A DNA stretch of 45,692 nt from NCBI GenBank assembly GCA_905235295.1, contig CAJOLF010000001.1, positions 1 to 45,692 of the forward strand. Direction: 5' to 3'. A program made the translations under genes and the position numbers. This DNA comes from an uncultured Ruminococcus sp. (GTDB lineage Bacteria; Bacillota; Clostridia; Oscillospirales; Acutalibacteraceae). Shown here one piece after another: positions 1 to 7,846 of this stretch. Position 1 is the stretch's first letter. The number at the start of each line of letters is the position of its first letter. The notes beneath the pieces are model-generated. The model did no database searches. It had not been told where the DNA came from and saw only the letters and a program-made list of their open reading frames with translations.

Positions 1-2
1 AT

Positions 3-62
3 AATGAGAATGTTTTTATGACTAACGGCACCCGCCTCTTGGTACTGATTTTCCGAGTTTAA
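3..62 (+). CDS. Possible 3' end of an upstream gene (partial)
   Basis: The third forward frame is open from the window edge to a TAA at 60-62 and would encode the last 19 residues of a protein ending in LLVLIFRV. A hairpin with a T-rich tail follows within 10 bases, as expected after a gene end. Nineteen codons are too few to name a product, and the open frame could be chance. Confidence 0.35.
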   Translation, partial: NENVFMTNGTRLLVLIFRV

Positions 63-67
63 TAAAA

Positions 68-110
68 CGCTTCACAACATATCCCTATGCTGTGAAGCGC
101 TTTATTTTTT
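68..110 (+). terminator. Bidirectional intrinsic terminator
   Basis: A 9-bp stem (68-76 with 91-99, arms CGCTTCACA and TGTGAAGCG) is followed on the + strand by TTTATTTTTT. On the minus strand the stem is followed by TTTTATT, so it can also end the SCIFF operon. The T tract overlaps the stop codon of scfB. Confidence 0.75.
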
Positions 111-1485
111 ATTCCTGTTCCGCCTGAGCCGCTTTCATAATAATTGCACACTCAATGCGCTTTTTGAACAGCTCGCAGCCGTATTTGTAAACTCCGCTGA
201 TTGAGCCTGTGGCGTGGTAGGCGTTCGCGGCGCAGCCGCCGCTGCAGTAAAGCCTTGCCCAACAGTCCTTACATTCCTCCCGCGCGTAAGCGTTGCAGAG
301 CTTGAACTCGTTTTGAATTTCAAAATTGTCAACACCGTTATAAATATCGCCGAGCTTGTATTTTTCATCGCCGACAAACTGGTGGCAGGGGTACAAATCT
401 CCCCACGGAGTAACAGCCATATATTCGGTGCCCGAGCCGCAGCCTGAAATTCGCTTGTATATGCACGGACCGCCTGTGAGGTCAATCATATAGTGATAAA
501 ACGTAATCGGTCTGCCCTCTTTTTCGCGTTTCAGCATCTCCTTGGCGAGAATTTCGTACTGCTCAAAGAGAATAGGCAAATCATCGTACGTAAGCGCGTA
601 AGGATCGTCGGGAGCGCATACAACAGGCTCCATAGAAAGCTCGGTAAAGCCCAAATCCGCCATGTGAAAAATATCGTTTGTAAAGTCGGTGTTGTTGTGG
701 GTAAAGGTTCCGCGAACGTAATAGCCGCGGTTGCCCCTTTTCTTAACAAATTCCTGAAATTTAGGAACGATAATGTCGTAGCTTCCCTTGCCGTTTACGG
801 TCTTGCGAAGATTATCGTGGATTTCTTTTCTTCCGTCAAGGCTTAAAACCACGTTGTGACATTCCCTGTTCGCAAAATCAATCACGTCGTCGTCAAGCAA
901 CATTCCGTTTGTTGTAAGCGTAAAGCGGAAATTTTTGTTATGCTCTTTTTCAATGCTCCTTGCGTAGGCGACAATTCCCTTTACAACATCAAAGTTCATA
1001 AGAGGCTCACCGCCGAAGAAATCGACCTCGAGGTTAACCCTGCTGCCGGAGTTCTCGATAAGAAAGTCGATAGCCCTTTTGCCTACCTCAAGGCTCATTA
1101 AAGCGCGCTCGCCGTGGTATTTGCCCTGGCTTGCAAAGCAGTATTCGCAGTTAAGGTTGCAGGTGTGAGCAATATGCAGACAGAGCGCCTTGATAACCGT
1201 GTTGCGCTTTTTGAAGTCAAAAGCGAGGTTTTCGTACTTGTCCTCGGTGAAGAGCTTGCCGTTTTGCTTAAGTTCCTCTACGTCGTCAATGCAGTCGGAA
1301 ATCTCCTGCTCGGTAATCTCGGGATTGTCATTGTACTTTTCAAGCATAGCGCAAATAATCGCGGCTTTATCCAAATTTTCATACATTTTTATAATATCGT
1401 AAGCGAGCTCGTCAACAAGGTGAACGCTGCCGCTGTTGACGTCGAGCACGATGTTGTAGCCGTTAAGTTTGTACTGATGTATCAT
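109..1485 (-). CDS. scfB: SCIFF peptide maturase, radical SAM/SPASM thioether-forming enzyme
   Basis: Radical SAM enzyme that installs a Cys-derived thioether cross-link in the SCIFF precursor encoded just upstream. Residues 1-80 look like the N-terminal peptide-recognition region. The SAM-cluster motif CxxxCxxC is at C109, C113 and C116 (CNLNCEYC). FFGGEP follows, and the C-terminal SPASM region contains CGSG, YPCHQF and the CKDCWARLYCSGGC cluster that holds auxiliary Fe-S clusters. The 458-aa length fits the family. The gene is second in a two-gene operon, 79 bases after the precursor, with a hairpin in the gap. The family is called ScfB or CteB in clostridia. Pairing with its precursor makes this a secure call. 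The biological role of the mature peptide is unknown. Confidence 0.95.
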   Translation of the reverse strand: MIHQYKLNGYNIVLDVNSGSVHLVDELAYDIIKMYENLDKAAIICAMLEKYNDNPEITEQEISDCIDDVEELKQNGKLFTEDKYENLAFDFKKRNTVIKALCLHIAHTCNLNCEYCFASQGKYHGERALMSLEVGKRAIDFLIENSGSRVNLEVDFFGGEPLMNFDVVKGIVAYARSIEKEHNKNFRFTLTTNGMLLDDDVIDFANRECHNVVLSLDGRKEIHDNLRKTVNGKGSYDIIVPKFQEFVKKRGNRGYYVRGTFTHNNTDFTNDIFHMADLGFTELSMEPVVCAPDDPYALTYDDLPILFEQYEILAKEMLKREKEGRPITFYHYMIDLTGGPCIYKRISGCGSGTEYMAVTPWGDLYPCHQFVGDEKYKLGDIYNGVDNFEIQNEFKLCNAYAREECKDCWARLYCSGGCAANAYHATGSISGVYKYGCELFKKRIECAIIMKAAQAEQE

Positions 1486-1511
1486 ATAAATTAACCCCTA
1501 ACAGTAGGAAA

Positions 1512-1537
1512 GCCGTTACCCATAATTGAATAACGGC
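1512..1537 (-). promoter_or_regulatory. Hairpin between scfA and scfB, possible partial terminator
   Basis: A 7-bp perfect stem (GCCGTTA with TAACGGC) and 12-base loop lie between precursor and maturase. On the transcribed minus strand it is followed by TTTCCT, a weak tail. It could reduce maturase expression relative to the peptide or stabilise the upstream mRNA. This is inference from position and structure. Confidence 0.45.
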
Positions 1538-1564
1538 GTAAAATCCTTTTAGTTTTAAGAAAAA

Positions 1565-1714
1565 TTATTTCTCAAGACACTTTTCGCACTGCTGGTTAGC
1601 AACGCCGCATGAAGTCTTGCAAGCTGACTGGCAAGAGGTCTGGCACTCGCCGCAGCCGCCTGTCTTTACGCTCTTTTTAAGGTCGCGTGTCTCGATGGTT
1701 TTGATTCTTTTCAT
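1565..1714 (-). CDS. scfA: SCIFF ribosomally made peptide precursor (49 aa), absent from ORF track
   Basis: Reading the minus strand from ATG at 1714 gives a 49-residue peptide beginning MKRIKTIETRDLKKSVKTGG, then the SCIFF core CGECQTSCQSACKTSC and the end NQQCEKCLEK. The name stands for six cysteines in forty-five residues. This one has seven, at 21, 24, 28, 32, 36, 43 and 46. The residue after C36 is Gly, where many family members have Thr. An AAGGAG ribosome-binding site sits 8 bases before the ATG, and a consensus-like promoter lies upstream. It is the substrate of the radical SAM maturase encoded downstream. Too short for the supplied track, but the family match is unmistakable. Confidence 0.95.
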   Translation of the reverse strand: MKRIKTIETRDLKKSVKTGGCGECQTSCQSACKTSCGVANQQCEKCLEK

Positions 1715-1746
1715 TGAAATCAATCTCCTTTAAACTTTATAAATAA

Positions 1747-1775
1747 ATCTTATCATACAAGGCTGAATTTGTCAA
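1747..1775 (-). promoter_or_regulatory. Sigma-A promoter of the SCIFF operon
   Basis: Minus strand TTGACA (1770-1775), 17-base spacer, TAAGAT (1747-1752). It lies directly after the end of the decarboxylase gene, so scfAB has its own start and a leader of about 25 bases. Confidence 0.8.
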
Positions 1776-3167
1776 TTACAAATCTGCAACCAAAAGCTTG
1801 CCGGGGCAGTTATTTTGACTTGAAATCACATTTATCCCCTGCCCTTTTAAGCTGTTTATCAATTCTATCACCTTTTTGTCGGCGGCTTCTCCCGAAACAA
1901 GAAGCGGAACCCCGGGCGGATAGGCAAAAACATCCTCAAGCGAGATTTTCCCTTCGCAAAGGTTAATATCGAGTAGCTTTTGACGATAATTTTCACATTC
2001 GCAGGGCTCAATCACTTTTTCGGGAATATGGTAAGGCTGAAAGTTTTTATTTTTTTCTCGGAAAACGCAGTCGCTGTCAATCTCAGTCAGCGCGTCATAC
2101 AGGCGGTTAAAGCCCTCTTTGGTGTCGCAAACCGAGGTTACGGCGATTATGTAATCAGACGCCGCCATTTCAACCTCAATTTGATATTTATTGCGTAAAA
2201 TATCCGCAAGCTCAGTACCGCTCAGGTTTGTGCCCGAGGTTGAAATCACAAGCTTTCCGCAGTCATAATCAAAAACATTTTCTTTCCCGCTTTCAAACAA
2301 CAGCTTAATATGCCTAAAGCCTTGCGACCTTTGCTCAAAGTCTTTAAGAAGCTTTACATATTTTTCAAACGCAGCTTTGTTATTTTCAACATAATCAAGG
2401 CAGACGTCAACAGACGACATCAGCACGTAAGAGGGGCTGCTGGTTTGGAAAACCGCTGAATAATACTGAAATTCGCTTTCAAGCTCGGTAAGATTTGTAA
2501 GCAATAACGCCGTTTGCGTCAGCGCGGGCAAGGTCTTGTGCAGGCTGATTACGGAAGCGTCTGCACCGAGCTCAATCGCGCTCTTCGGAAAAAACTCCGA
2601 AAACGGAAAATGCGCTCCGTGAGCCTCGTCAACAAACAGCCGTGCGCCGTAACGCCTGCATATTTCGGAAATGCTTTTTATATCCGACGCAACGCCCTCG
2701 TAAGTGGGCGAGGTTATGATTACAAGAGAAGCCGCGGGATTGCTTTTCAGCGCGTTTTCAACCGAATTTGGGCTTATTGAGCCGAAAATATCATCATAAG
2801 CGTTTTCCGGCATAATGTATTTTGGCTTTAAGCCGAAAAGCCTGACAGCCCTGCAAACAGAAATATGGCAGTTGCGCGCGGCAATAACCGTATCTCCCCT
2901 TTTTGTCAGCGAACCGATTGCCGCCATAATTCCGCCTGTTGAGCCGTTTACAAGCATAAAGGCTCTTTTTGCGTTGTAAATTTTCGCGGCTTTGTCCTCG
3001 ACCTCTTTTATGCAGGTTTTAGGGTTATGAAGATTATCAAAGCCTTCAATCTCTGTCAAGTCGAGCGAATACGGCAAGCCGGGATTAAGACACGCCCTCT
3101 TGTGCCCGGGCATGTGAAAGGGATAAACCGGGCTGTCGGTGTAGCTTTTAATCTTATTAATAAGCAT
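1776..3167 (-). CDS. Orn/Lys/Arg decarboxylase-family PLP enzyme
   Basis: Fold-type I PLP enzyme of the Orn/Lys/Arg decarboxylase family (the YaaO/SpeA-like short form), predicted to decarboxylate a basic amino acid in the cytoplasm and so feed polyamine synthesis. Visible landmarks are PFHMPGHKR near the N-terminus, the cofactor-phosphate region VNGSTGGI (73-80), the cofactor-contacting VDEAHGAHF (179-187), and the PLP lysine in ISLHKTLPALTQ (K211). The 463-aa length matches the short Gram-positive form without the response-regulator-like domain of the E. coli inducible enzymes. Its ATG overlaps the prfC stop as TAATG, so the two are translationally coupled. Substrate cannot be decided among lysine, arginine and ornithine from sequence. 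Confidence 0.85.
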   Translation of the reverse strand: MLINKIKSYTDSPVYPFHMPGHKRACLNPGLPYSLDLTEIEGFDNLHNPKTCIKEVEDKAAKIYNAKRAFMLVNGSTGGIMAAIGSLTKRGDTVIAARNCHISVCRAVRLFGLKPKYIMPENAYDDIFGSISPNSVENALKSNPAASLVIITSPTYEGVASDIKSISEICRRYGARLFVDEAHGAHFPFSEFFPKSAIELGADASVISLHKTLPALTQTALLLTNLTELESEFQYYSAVFQTSSPSYVLMSSVDVCLDYVENNKAAFEKYVKLLKDFEQRSQGFRHIKLLFESGKENVFDYDCGKLVISTSGTNLSGTELADILRNKYQIEVEMAASDYIIAVTSVCDTKEGFNRLYDALTEIDSDCVFREKNKNFQPYHIPEKVIEPCECENYRQKLLDINLCEGKISLEDVFAYPPGVPLLVSGEAADKKVIELINSLKGQGINVISSQNNCPGKLLVADL

Positions 3168-4753
3168 TAGTTTGTACCAAATTCCCTGAGCTCAAGCCCT
3201 TTGTTGTGGTCGAGCGCCCAGTCAATGCTCCAGTAGCTTGTAAACAGCAGCAAATAATTGCCCTTTAAGTCCTGAATACGCTTTGTGTCGGAAGCGAGGT
3301 CAAGCGTTTTGGGGTCAACGTCCTCGTTGACAATCCAGCGGATATACTCGTAAGGCAGGTTTTCCATTATAATATCTACGTTATACTCATTTTCAAGACG
3401 GTATTTAAGCACGTCAAACTGCAAAACGCCAACTACTCCGACGATTACCTCTTCCATACCCGCGTCAAGCTCCTGAAAAATCTGAATCGCGCCCTCCTGG
3501 GCAATCTGGTTGGTGCCCTTAATAAACTGCTTGCGCTTCATTGTGTCCTTTTGCCTTACGCGAGCAAAGTGCTCGGGCGCGAAGGTCGGGATTCCCTTGA
3601 ACTGAACCTTGTGCGACGGAGAACAGATTGTATCGCCGATTGAAAAAATACCCGAGTCAAAAACTCCGATAATATCTCCGGCGTAGGCTTCATCTACAAT
3701 CTCACGCTCCTGAGCCATAATCTGCTGAGGCTGGGAGAGGCGCAGCTTTTTGTTGCCCTGAACGTGGAAAACCTCCATATTTTTCTCAAACTTACCGCTG
3801 CAAATTCGCATAAAGGCTATTCTGTCACGGTGAGCCTTGTTCATATTCGCCTGAATTTTAAATACAAACGCCGAGAATTCGTCGGACATCGGGTTGACCT
3901 CCTCGTCTACGGTTTCACGCGCCAAAGGCGAGGTTGTGAGCTTTAAGAACTGCTCCAAAAACGGCTCTACGCCGAAGTTTGTTAAGGCAGAGCCGAAGAA
4001 CACGGGAGTAAGCTTACCCTCGCGTACAGCATCAAGGTCAAATTCATCTCCCGCGCCGTCAAGCAGCTCAATCTCGTCAAGCAAATCCTGTTTAAGATAC
4101 TGACCGAGCTTTTCGTCAAGAATCGGGTCGTCAAGGTCAAATTCCTCTTTTTCAACCTCTTTTTGTCCGTTGTTAGCGGTGAATGAAAGTATTTTGCGTG
4201 TATTGCGGTCAAAAACTCCCTTGAACTCCTTGCCCGAGCCGATAGGCCAGTTTACCGGGTAGGTATTGATACCGAGCACATTTTCAATATCTTCAAGCAA
4301 ATCAAAGGGATTTTTAGAATCGCGGTCCATTTTATTAATAAAGGTAATAATCGGAATGTTTCGCATTACGCAGACCTTAAAAAGCTTGATTGTCTGCTTT
4401 TCCACGCCCTTGGAGCCGTCGATTACCATTACCGCGGAATCTGCCGCCATAAGCGTGCGGTAGGTATCCTCGGAAAAGTCCTCGTGTCCGGGAGTATCGA
4501 GAATATTGATACAGTAGCCGTCATATTTGAACTGCAAAACCGAGGAGGTAACAGAGATACCTCTTTGCTTTTCAATCTCCATCCAGTCGGAAACCGCGTG
4601 TCTTGCGGTTCTTTTGCCCTTTACCGAGCCTGCAAGGTTAATCGCTCCACCGTATAACAAAAGCTTTTCGGTCAGCGTGGTTTTTCCCGCGTCAGGGTGC
4701 GAGATTATTGCGAAGGTCCTGCGCTTTGTAATTTCATCCTTTAATGAGCTCAT
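3167..4753 (-). CDS. prfC: Peptide chain release factor 3 (GTPase)
   Basis: Translational GTPase that ejects RF1/RF2 from the ribosome after peptide release. G motifs are clear: G1 SHPDAGKTTL, G3 DTPGHEDF and G4 NKMD. The GKRTARHAVSDWMEIEKQRG region and the later SPHKVQFKGIPTFAPEHFARV are typical of RF3 and separate it from EF-G and TetM. The 528-aa length is normal for the family. The first gene of a two-gene unit with the PLP decarboxylase, it starts about 29 bases after a candidate promoter. Binding site AAGGG precedes the ATG. Nothing is odd in the protein. Confidence 0.96.
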   Translation of the reverse strand: MSSLKDEITKRRTFAIISHPDAGKTTLTEKLLLYGGAINLAGSVKGKRTARHAVSDWMEIEKQRGISVTSSVLQFKYDGYCINILDTPGHEDFSEDTYRTLMAADSAVMVIDGSKGVEKQTIKLFKVCVMRNIPIITFINKMDRDSKNPFDLLEDIENVLGINTYPVNWPIGSGKEFKGVFDRNTRKILSFTANNGQKEVEKEEFDLDDPILDEKLGQYLKQDLLDEIELLDGAGDEFDLDAVREGKLTPVFFGSALTNFGVEPFLEQFLKLTTSPLARETVDEEVNPMSDEFSAFVFKIQANMNKAHRDRIAFMRICSGKFEKNMEVFHVQGNKKLRLSQPQQIMAQEREIVDEAYAGDIIGVFDSGIFSIGDTICSPSHKVQFKGIPTFAPEHFARVRQKDTMKRKQFIKGTNQIAQEGAIQIFQELDAGMEEVIVGVVGVLQFDVLKYRLENEYNVDIIMENLPYEYIRWIVNEDVDPKTLDLASDTKRIQDLKGNYLLLFTSYWSIDWALDHNKGLELREFGTN

Positions 4754-4788
4754 AAATTCAACCCTTTTTTAGTTATTTCCAAAATATT

Positions 4789-4818
4789 ATTTTACAATTA
4801 TTATATGGCTTATGTCAA
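4789..4818 (-). promoter_or_regulatory. Candidate promoter of prfC
   Basis: Minus strand TTGACA (4813-4818), 18-base spacer, TAAAAT (4789-4794), giving a short leader before prfC. The region is very AT-rich, so chance matches are possible. Confidence 0.5.
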
Positions 4819-4876
4819 CAAAAACAGGATAATAATTGTAAAAAATAAAAATAATGAAATAAATTGATACAAAACC

Positions 4877-4905
4877 TTGACAAAAAGGTTAAGATATTGT
4901 AATAT
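4877..4905 (+). promoter_or_regulatory. Strong sigma-A promoter upstream of hemW
   Basis: TTGACA (4877-4882), 17-base spacer, TAATAT (4900-4905). Initiation is expected near 4912, leaving a leader of about 105 bases before hemW that holds a 13-bp hairpin. Confidence 0.8.
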
Positions 4906-4953
4906 ATATGTGTAAAAGACAGATTATTCCTATCTTTTCATATACCTTCCAAA

Positions 4954-4985
4954 TTGAGGCAGAAACTTTTTGGTTTCTGCCTCAA
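4954..4985 (+). promoter_or_regulatory. 13-bp perfect hairpin in the hemW leader (attenuator or small-RNA terminator)
   Basis: Arms TTGAGGCAGAAAC (4954-4966) and GTTTCTGCCTCAA (4973-4985) pair perfectly around the loop TTTTTG and are followed by AATATTTTAG. It lies between a strong promoter and the hemW start. It could be a leaky terminator that controls hemW, or the end of a short RNA of about 75 bases. No known riboswitch class is recognised. Confidence 0.6.
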
Positions 4986-5016
4986 ATATTTTAGCGATTA
5001 ACTTTAAGAGGCTGTT

Positions 5017-6117
5017 ATGTCAGAAAAACTCGGCTTGTATATTCACATTCCCTTTTGCAAGCAAAAATGTCTGTACTGCGACTTTTTCAGCGGAAAAGCT
5101 GACGGGAGCGAATACGACGGCTATGTTGACGAACTTAAAAATAAAATTGAATTTTGGAGCCGGCAAACCGACAAAAAGCTGACGAGCGTTTACTTTGGCG
5201 GCGGAACGCCGAGCATTATGGGCAGCGAAAGGCTTTGCGATGTTCTGTACAGCGTTAAATCACATTTTAACGTTAATAGCGACGCGGAAATCACGCTTGA
5301 GGTTAACCCCGAGTCGGGAAAGTCGCTTGATTTCGTTAAATTAAAAAAGCGCGGATTTAACAGAATATCAGTCGGAATGCAGAGCGCTGACGAAAAAGAG
5401 CTTAAAGCCCTGGGAAGAATCCACAGCACAGGGGACGTTAAGAACACAATAAATAACGCAAAATCCGCCGGTATTAATAACATATCCGTTGATTTAATGC
5501 TCGGTATTCCCTATCAGACAAAAGAAACCCTGAAAAATTCAATTGATTTTTGCGCCGAATGCGGTGTAACCCATATTTCTTCATACATTCTGAAAATAGA
5601 AGAAGGCACTCCGTTTTATAAAAACAGAGAAAAGCTTGTTTTGCCCGATGATGACGAGCAGGCAGAGCTGTATCTGTTTGCCGTGGATTACCTTGACCGC
5701 CTCGGCTTTAAGCAGTATGAAATCTCAAATTTTGCGATACCGGGCTTTGAGAGCCGTCACAATACGTCCTACTGGAAGCTTGACGAATACATCGGTATCG
5801 GACCTTCCGCGCACTCCTTCTTTGGCGGAAAAAGGTTCTATTACGGCAGAAGTATGAAGGATTTTATTGATAACAAGCTTACCGACGACGGAACCGGCGG
5901 CACAGAGGAAGAATTTATTATGCTTTCCCTGCGTTTGAAAAGCGGACTTGATTTTGACTTGTACAAAGAAAAATTCGGCAAGCCCGTTGCGGATTACGTC
6001 ATAAAAAATACGGAAAAATATATCCAAATGGGTTTAATGCAAAAATCCGGCAGCTCGGTATTTTTTACTCCCAACGGATTTTTGGTATCGAACTCAATAA
6101 TCAGCAAACTGATATAA
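5017..6117 (+). CDS. hemW: HemW-like radical SAM heme chaperone
   Basis: Radical SAM protein of the HemN/HemW group. The cluster motif GLYIHIPFCKQKCLYCDF gives C14, C18 and C21 in a CxxxCxxC pattern, followed by YFGGGTPS and a family-typical EVNPES. The 366-aa length and absence of the extra N-terminal residues of true coproporphyrinogen dehydrogenase HemN favour HemW, which binds heme rather than oxidising coproporphyrinogen. The C-terminal part contains the usual YEISNFA and HNTSYW. The start is chosen at the ATG after AAGAGG. It stands alone behind its own promoter. HemW is often misannotated as HemN; I regard HemW as clearly better. Confidence 0.93.
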   Translation: MSEKLGLYIHIPFCKQKCLYCDFFSGKADGSEYDGYVDELKNKIEFWSRQTDKKLTSVYFGGGTPSIMGSERLCDVLYSVKSHFNVNSDAEITLEVNPESGKSLDFVKLKKRGFNRISVGMQSADEKELKALGRIHSTGDVKNTINNAKSAGINNISVDLMLGIPYQTKETLKNSIDFCAECGVTHISSYILKIEEGTPFYKNREKLVLPDDDEQAELYLFAVDYLDRLGFKQYEISNFAIPGFESRHNTSYWKLDEYIGIGPSAHSFFGGKRFYYGRSMKDFIDNKLTDDGTGGTEEEFIMLSLRLKSGLDFDLYKEKFGKPVADYVIKNTEKYIQMGLMQKSGSSVFFTPNGFLVSNSIISKLI

Positions 6118-6135
6118 CTAATCACCGGGCAGCCT

Positions 6136-6178
6136 CAGCTCCTGCGGTTAGATTGCATCGGGTTTGCTCCGAGTTAAA
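6136..6178 (+). repeat. Family B intergenic repeat, shortened copy
   Basis: Contains CAGCTCCTGC, GCATCGGGTTTGC and TCCGAGTTAAA, shared in the same order with 9784-9856. It lies between the hemW stop and the hemW/nadE terminator. This copy lacks the left arm of the family hairpin. Confidence 0.6.
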
Positions 6179-6185
6179 GAATAAA

Positions 6186-6215
6186 GCCACCGTTTAATTA
6201 AGCGGTGGCGATTTT
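6186..6215 (+). terminator. Intrinsic terminator between convergent hemW and nadE
   Basis: Stem GCCACCG (6186-6192) with CGGTGGC (6203-6209), extendable by three pairs, followed by GATTTTT on the + strand and TTTATTCTTT on the minus strand. It can serve both genes. Confidence 0.85.
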
Positions 6216-6949
6216 TATTCAAAAAACTGCTTTGTTTCAAAGCAAGGCATATATTTCAGCTTAAACAGGTTTCTTTTGTGCAGGGTATCAATTCTTTCCT
6301 TTGTTTTCGGATTGTCAATCTCGCCCGTTCTGATGTATTTATCGAGCACTTCGTAGGTAAAGCCGAGGTTTTCCTCGTCGGTTTTTCCGCAAAGTCCGTC
6401 AATCGGAACCTTGTCAATCAAAACCGAGGGAAGCCCGAGCAGTCTGCCTATCTGCCTTACTTCGTCAACCGTAAGGTTTGAGCAGGGGCTGAAATCCCCC
6501 GCCTGGTCTCCGTAACGGGTTGAATATCCAACCCAGTCCTCCGAAAGATTGCAGGTGTTCGCAACTCTGCCGTTGTTGCTTTGAGCGACGGCGTACAGCG
6601 TAGTCATACGGATTCTCGGCGGAATATTTGTCAAAGTCTGAACCGACGGATTGAACGGCAGGCTGTTTTTAACTCCGTCAACAGCTTCTTTTACGTTGAT
6701 TACAAAGTGCTTGATACCAAGGTGCTCAACAAGCAGCTTTGCCATATCAATGTCCGCCTGCTCGCCGTTTGGCATAAGCACGCCGATTACCCTGTCCTTT
6801 CCGAGAGCTTCTACGCATAGAGCGGCTACGATTGAGCTGTCCTTACCGCCCGAAATTCCGACTACGGCGTTGCAGTCAGGACCGTTCTCCTCAAAAAACT
6901 CTCTTATCCATTTTACACATTCATCCTTAACAAGCTTTGCGTCAAACAT
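6215..6949 (-). CDS. nadE: NAD+ synthase, ammonia-dependent type
   Basis: ATP-dependent amidation of nicotinic acid adenine dinucleotide, the last step of NAD synthesis. The PP-loop SGGKDSS lies near residue 30 and GYSTRYGDQAGDFSP is the conserved synthase segment. At 244 aa it lacks the N-terminal nitrilase/glutaminase domain of the long enzyme, so it should use ammonia. It is transcribed alone, convergent with hemW and divergent from the GT2 gene. A GGGGGT ribosome-binding site precedes the ATG. A TATAAT at 6964-6969 lies very close upstream but has no good -35, so its promoter is undecided. Confidence 0.96.
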   Translation of the reverse strand: MFDAKLVKDECVKWIREFFEENGPDCNAVVGISGGKDSSIVAALCVEALGKDRVIGVLMPNGEQADIDMAKLLVEHLGIKHFVINVKEAVDGVKNSLPFNPSVQTLTNIPPRIRMTTLYAVAQSNNGRVANTCNLSEDWVGYSTRYGDQAGDFSPCSNLTVDEVRQIGRLLGLPSVLIDKVPIDGLCGKTDEENLGFTYEVLDKYIRTGEIDNPKTKERIDTLHKRNLFKLKYMPCFETKQFFE

Positions 6950-7074
6950 TTTTTACCCCCTGAATTATATTTATTTGGCAGCTTTGCAAATCCACAACTA
7001 CCAAAAATTTGACCATATTATTTCCTGTATAATAATATACCACAAATAATTAAGTATTTCAACAAATATGTTAA

Positions 7075-7103
7075 TTGACATAATCGCGTAATACTGATAA
7101 AAT
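7075..7103 (+). promoter_or_regulatory. Sigma-A promoter of the GT2-COG0523 unit
   Basis: TTGACA (7075-7080), 17-base spacer, TAAAAT (7098-7103), 29 bases before the ATG of the glycosyltransferase gene. Confidence 0.8.
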
Positions 7104-7132
7104 ATATGTTAGCCTATTAAGGAGATCTTTAT

Positions 7133-7837
7133 ATGAGCATCAGGAAAAAAATTGCATTGATTCCTGCGTTTATGCCTGACGAAACGTTAATTGATTTGGT
7201 AAATGAATTAAAAAGCCGTGAATTTGACATTGTTGTTGTTGACGACGGAAGTCAAGATGATTTTGCCGAGATTTTTGAACGCGCGGAAAACAGCGCGAAG
7301 GTCATTCACCTCAGCTCAAACAAAGGCAAAGGCGTTGCGCTCAAACGCGGACTGAAATTTATTAAAGCCAATTTTGAGCCGCCCTACACCATTGTTACGG
7401 TTGACGCTGACGGTCAGCATAAAATTACCGATGTAGTTAATGTTTACAACTACGCCGCAAAATATCCCGACGACGTAGTAATCGGCTGCCGCAAGCTTGA
7501 AAAGGACGACCCGATTAAAAGCAGAATCGGCAACAGTATCACAAATTTTCTGTATAAAGTCACAACAGGCTCCCGTTTGTCTGACACTCAAACAGGGCTG
7601 AGAGCGTTTTCCGACGGCTTGGTCGATATGGCGATTAACTCCGAGGGCTCGCGGTATGAGTATGAAATCAATATGCTGCTCGACTTTACACGCACAAATA
7701 AAATCAGGGAAATTCCGATAGAAACGGTCTACATCAACAACAACAGAGCTTCGCATTTTCGGCCGTTAAAGGATTCCGCAATTATTTACAGCCAATTTTT
7801 TACAAATAAAATCTCAAATAAAAACAAAAAGAGGTAA
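7133..7837 (+). CDS. Glycosyltransferase family 2 (dolichyl-phosphate mannose synthase-like)
   Basis: A GT-A fold enzyme that would move a sugar from a nucleotide donor to a lipid or glycan acceptor at the cytoplasmic membrane face. The N-terminus IALIPAFMPDETL is the usual beta-alpha start, with VVVDDGSQDD holding the donor-binding acidic residues, NKGKGVALKRGL following, and TVDADGQH containing the metal-binding DxD-type motif. A later segment DTQTGLRAF is typical of polyprenyl-phosphate glycosyltransferases. At 234 aa it has no C-terminal membrane helices. AAGGAG precedes the ATG. It ends 9 bases before the COG0523 gene and probably shares its transcript. Donor and acceptor cannot be named. 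Confidence 0.9.
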   Translation: MSIRKKIALIPAFMPDETLIDLVNELKSREFDIVVVDDGSQDDFAEIFERAENSAKVIHLSSNKGKGVALKRGLKFIKANFEPPYTIVTVDADGQHKITDVVNVYNYAAKYPDDVVIGCRKLEKDDPIKSRIGNSITNFLYKVTTGSRLSDTQTGLRAFSDGLVDMAINSEGSRYEYEINMLLDFTRTNKIREIPIETVYINNNRASHFRPLKDSAIIYSQFFTNKISNKNKKR

Positions 7838-7846
7838 TGAGTAATT

